Shown here: in pieces, positions 62,411-64,000 of the stretch
Position numbering within the stretch: the stretch's first letter is position 1
Layout of the letters: the number at the start of each line of letters is the position of its first letter
Origin: Apteryx mantelli
Lineage: Eukaryota; Chordata; Aves; Apterygiformes; Apterygidae
Direction of reading: 5' to 3'
Assembly: GCF_036417845.1 (NCBI RefSeq)
Contig: NC_089979.1
Location: forward strand, 46,322,775-46,386,774
DNA length: 64,000 bases
Made by a program: the position numbers and the translations under genes
Notes under the pieces: model-generated
What the model was told of the DNA's origin: nothing
Seen by the model: the letters and a program-made list of their open reading frames with translations, nothing else
Databases searched by the model: none

Positions 62411-64000
62411 GTGCAGCCCCATGGCCACCCAGCGGAAAGGCTCCCAGGCGACCTGACCCACCGCCCCTCGCCTTGGCTTCTTACCACTGCTTTTGGGCTT
62501 TACATTGCCTGTTATAAACCACCTCAGGCCCACGCTTTCCATCAACGTCCCAAGGGGAAAGAGTGGGAAAAGCTGATGGCGTCACCTTTCTGGTTTTCTT
62601 TATGAATTATAGATACAGCACAAGCAAGGGAAGAAATTGTTTTGACAACTGAACGACTTTGAACGCGAGAACCCAAACACAACAGGACAGGATAGATTCA
62701 GGGAGAGGTCAGAGATCAGGACTCTCTGTCCTAGACTGTCAGACCAGGTTCGGCTAAAAAGGGCGCTGATCAGGAGCTTCACATGCTGATCCTCTGCGAG
62801 AAATCTTGGTGGCGAGCTTCCTTCTCCAGCTGCTCCATCTCCTGCTGCTTTCTTCTCCCTCCCTCCCATTTTCTGTGCCTTCAGTTATCCTGATACCCCT
62901 GTTAAACTGTAAAACAGATTAGTCAGATCATCCAAGCTGAACGATCCCCTCCACTCTAATAATATAGACGTGGGAGGGAGAGGGAGTGGGCAAGAAGGTC
63001 ATAATTTTTAAACCAGATTTTTATTGGTCTGGTAGCAAGCTCACTAAGAGTTGCATTAATACGAACCAGAAAATGGTGAAGTACAAGATATATGGAACCA
63101 CAAAGCGAGACAGCAGACGAAAGGTATGAAATGAATGTCCTCTTGTCTACATCCAGTTGCTAACACTGTCATCCAAACATAACAAAGGAACAGAAACTTG
63201 GATGACAACGAACGGGCAGCAGCAGCAGACAGTCCTGCAGGTGTAACATCCACAGATGTAGATCCTTTTATCTTACATTCCTCCAGATTTTGAAAACTGA
63301 CTTTCTCTACAAAGCTGCAGTTCTACAGGAAACCGAATGAGATCCTGTTACCTTATTTGCTTCTCAGAAAACTCATTCTGCAGCTTAAGACAAAGCTCAG
63401 GCATCAGCGGGTACAATATATTGCCAAGTGTCCCAAGACTGAGCGTGTCCCTTGAATGAGACATTGTCAGACCATTAAAAAAAAAAAAAATCCAAAGAAA
63501 AGCAATTCCTTACTATGACAACTCCTGCACCAACAAGATTTCACACCAAACAGCTTCTTATAGTCTATGCATTTTATTTAGACAAGAGAGAGGATGTGGC
63601 AGGCTCATTTTACTCAATCCAGAATCTTCTCCCTATCATCAGAAGTGTTCTCTACATATATGGAAAATAACAAATTGGTCCTATTTTCTTGCTGCTGGCA
63701 GGAGATTAAGTGCAGTTCTGTAGTGAATTGGATCAGGCAACTGCCCTGTGTTAAAATGAACTTAAAATAACCCTTTCTTCATCCAAAGAACCCTCTCTAA
63801 ACCTCTTGATTTTAAACTGAAACTGTTCTCTGATCTTCTTCACCAGCCTTTTTCACAAGGCTTTAATGGCAGAGCAGCTGGAAGCTGCTCCTGAGTGTCT
63901 CTTTCTTGTAGCTTATCAGAGCTGATGGATTCCTGATAATACAAGCCAACGTGCCCACATTCTGTGACACCATTGGGCTGCATTTGTCCCTGTGTGGGCA

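Larger units (their letters stand above)
57306..64000 (-). other. PAG1: PAG1 5' intron (no coding exon seen)
   Basis: Sequence upstream of the start-codon exon. Human PAG1 has non-coding 5' exons far upstream, so this is most likely intron. It contains a 20-nt AT palindrome at 58361-58380, a strong CTCF-like site at 61311-61325, a weaker one in GC-rich sequence near 62394-62410, and TA-rich simple sequence around 58350-58400. The 133-codon plus frame at 59076-59477 and frames at 62.2-62.6 kb have no recognisable domain. Confidence 0.65.

Noticed and set aside
1-64000. tRNA, rRNA, snoRNA or miRNA genes
   Set aside because: No cloverleaf with A and B boxes, no rRNA segment, and no hairpin long enough for a convincing miRNA precursor was seen by eye; a covariance-model scan was not possible.

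Overview
The window is vertebrate nuclear DNA and almost certainly avian. It is AT-rich and repeat-poor, with two sharp CpG islands. It carries one short CR1-type retrotransposon tail written in the style usual in birds, and its coding segments are short exons bounded by GT..AG splice sites. No bacterial, phage or organellar gene organisation is present, and nearly all open frames are chance frames in introns or intergenic DNA.

Two genes are supported, both on the minus strand. (1) Exon 1 of ZNF704 (a GLI/HDBP-type zinc-finger gene) lies at 7112-7393 inside a CpG island at about 6.68-8.09 kb. Everything to its left is the start of ZNF704 intron 1. (2) PAG1 (Cbp, the raft-anchored Csk-binding transmembrane adaptor) is complete for coding sequence in six exons between 57218 and 42711. 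The spliced frame closes without error at 427 codons plus stop (125+52+97+599+60+351 nt), against 432 residues for human PAG1. The transmembrane segment, palmitoylation CxxC, proline-rich motif, tyrosine motifs including the Csk-binding YSSV, and the C-terminal PDZ ligand are all visible.

Layout: 1-7111 is ZNF704 intron 1. 7112-8.1 kb is ZNF704 exon 1, its 5' leader and promoter CpG island. 8.1-33 kb is intergenic, with a GC-rich patch at 10.1-10.4 kb, a second CpG island without an assigned gene at 14.34-14.86 kb, and the CR1 fragment at 15.2 kb. From about 33-39 kb to 42.7 kb is the probable PAG1 3' UTR, whose end is unresolved. 42.7-57.3 kb holds the PAG1 coding exons and introns. 57.3-64 kb is PAG1 5' intron, containing a strong CTCF-like site at 61.3 kb. 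The same-strand order ZNF704-PAG1 matches human 8q21.13 as I recall it.

I found no previously undescribed multi-gene system. The most interesting items are: a CTTT microsatellite that forms the polypyrimidine tract of a 60-nt in-frame PAG1 exon next to the Csk-binding tyrosine; the unassigned CpG island with an RFX-type X-box; the CTCF-like site; a codon-repeat acidic tract in ZNF704; and several near-perfect palindromes and hairpins.
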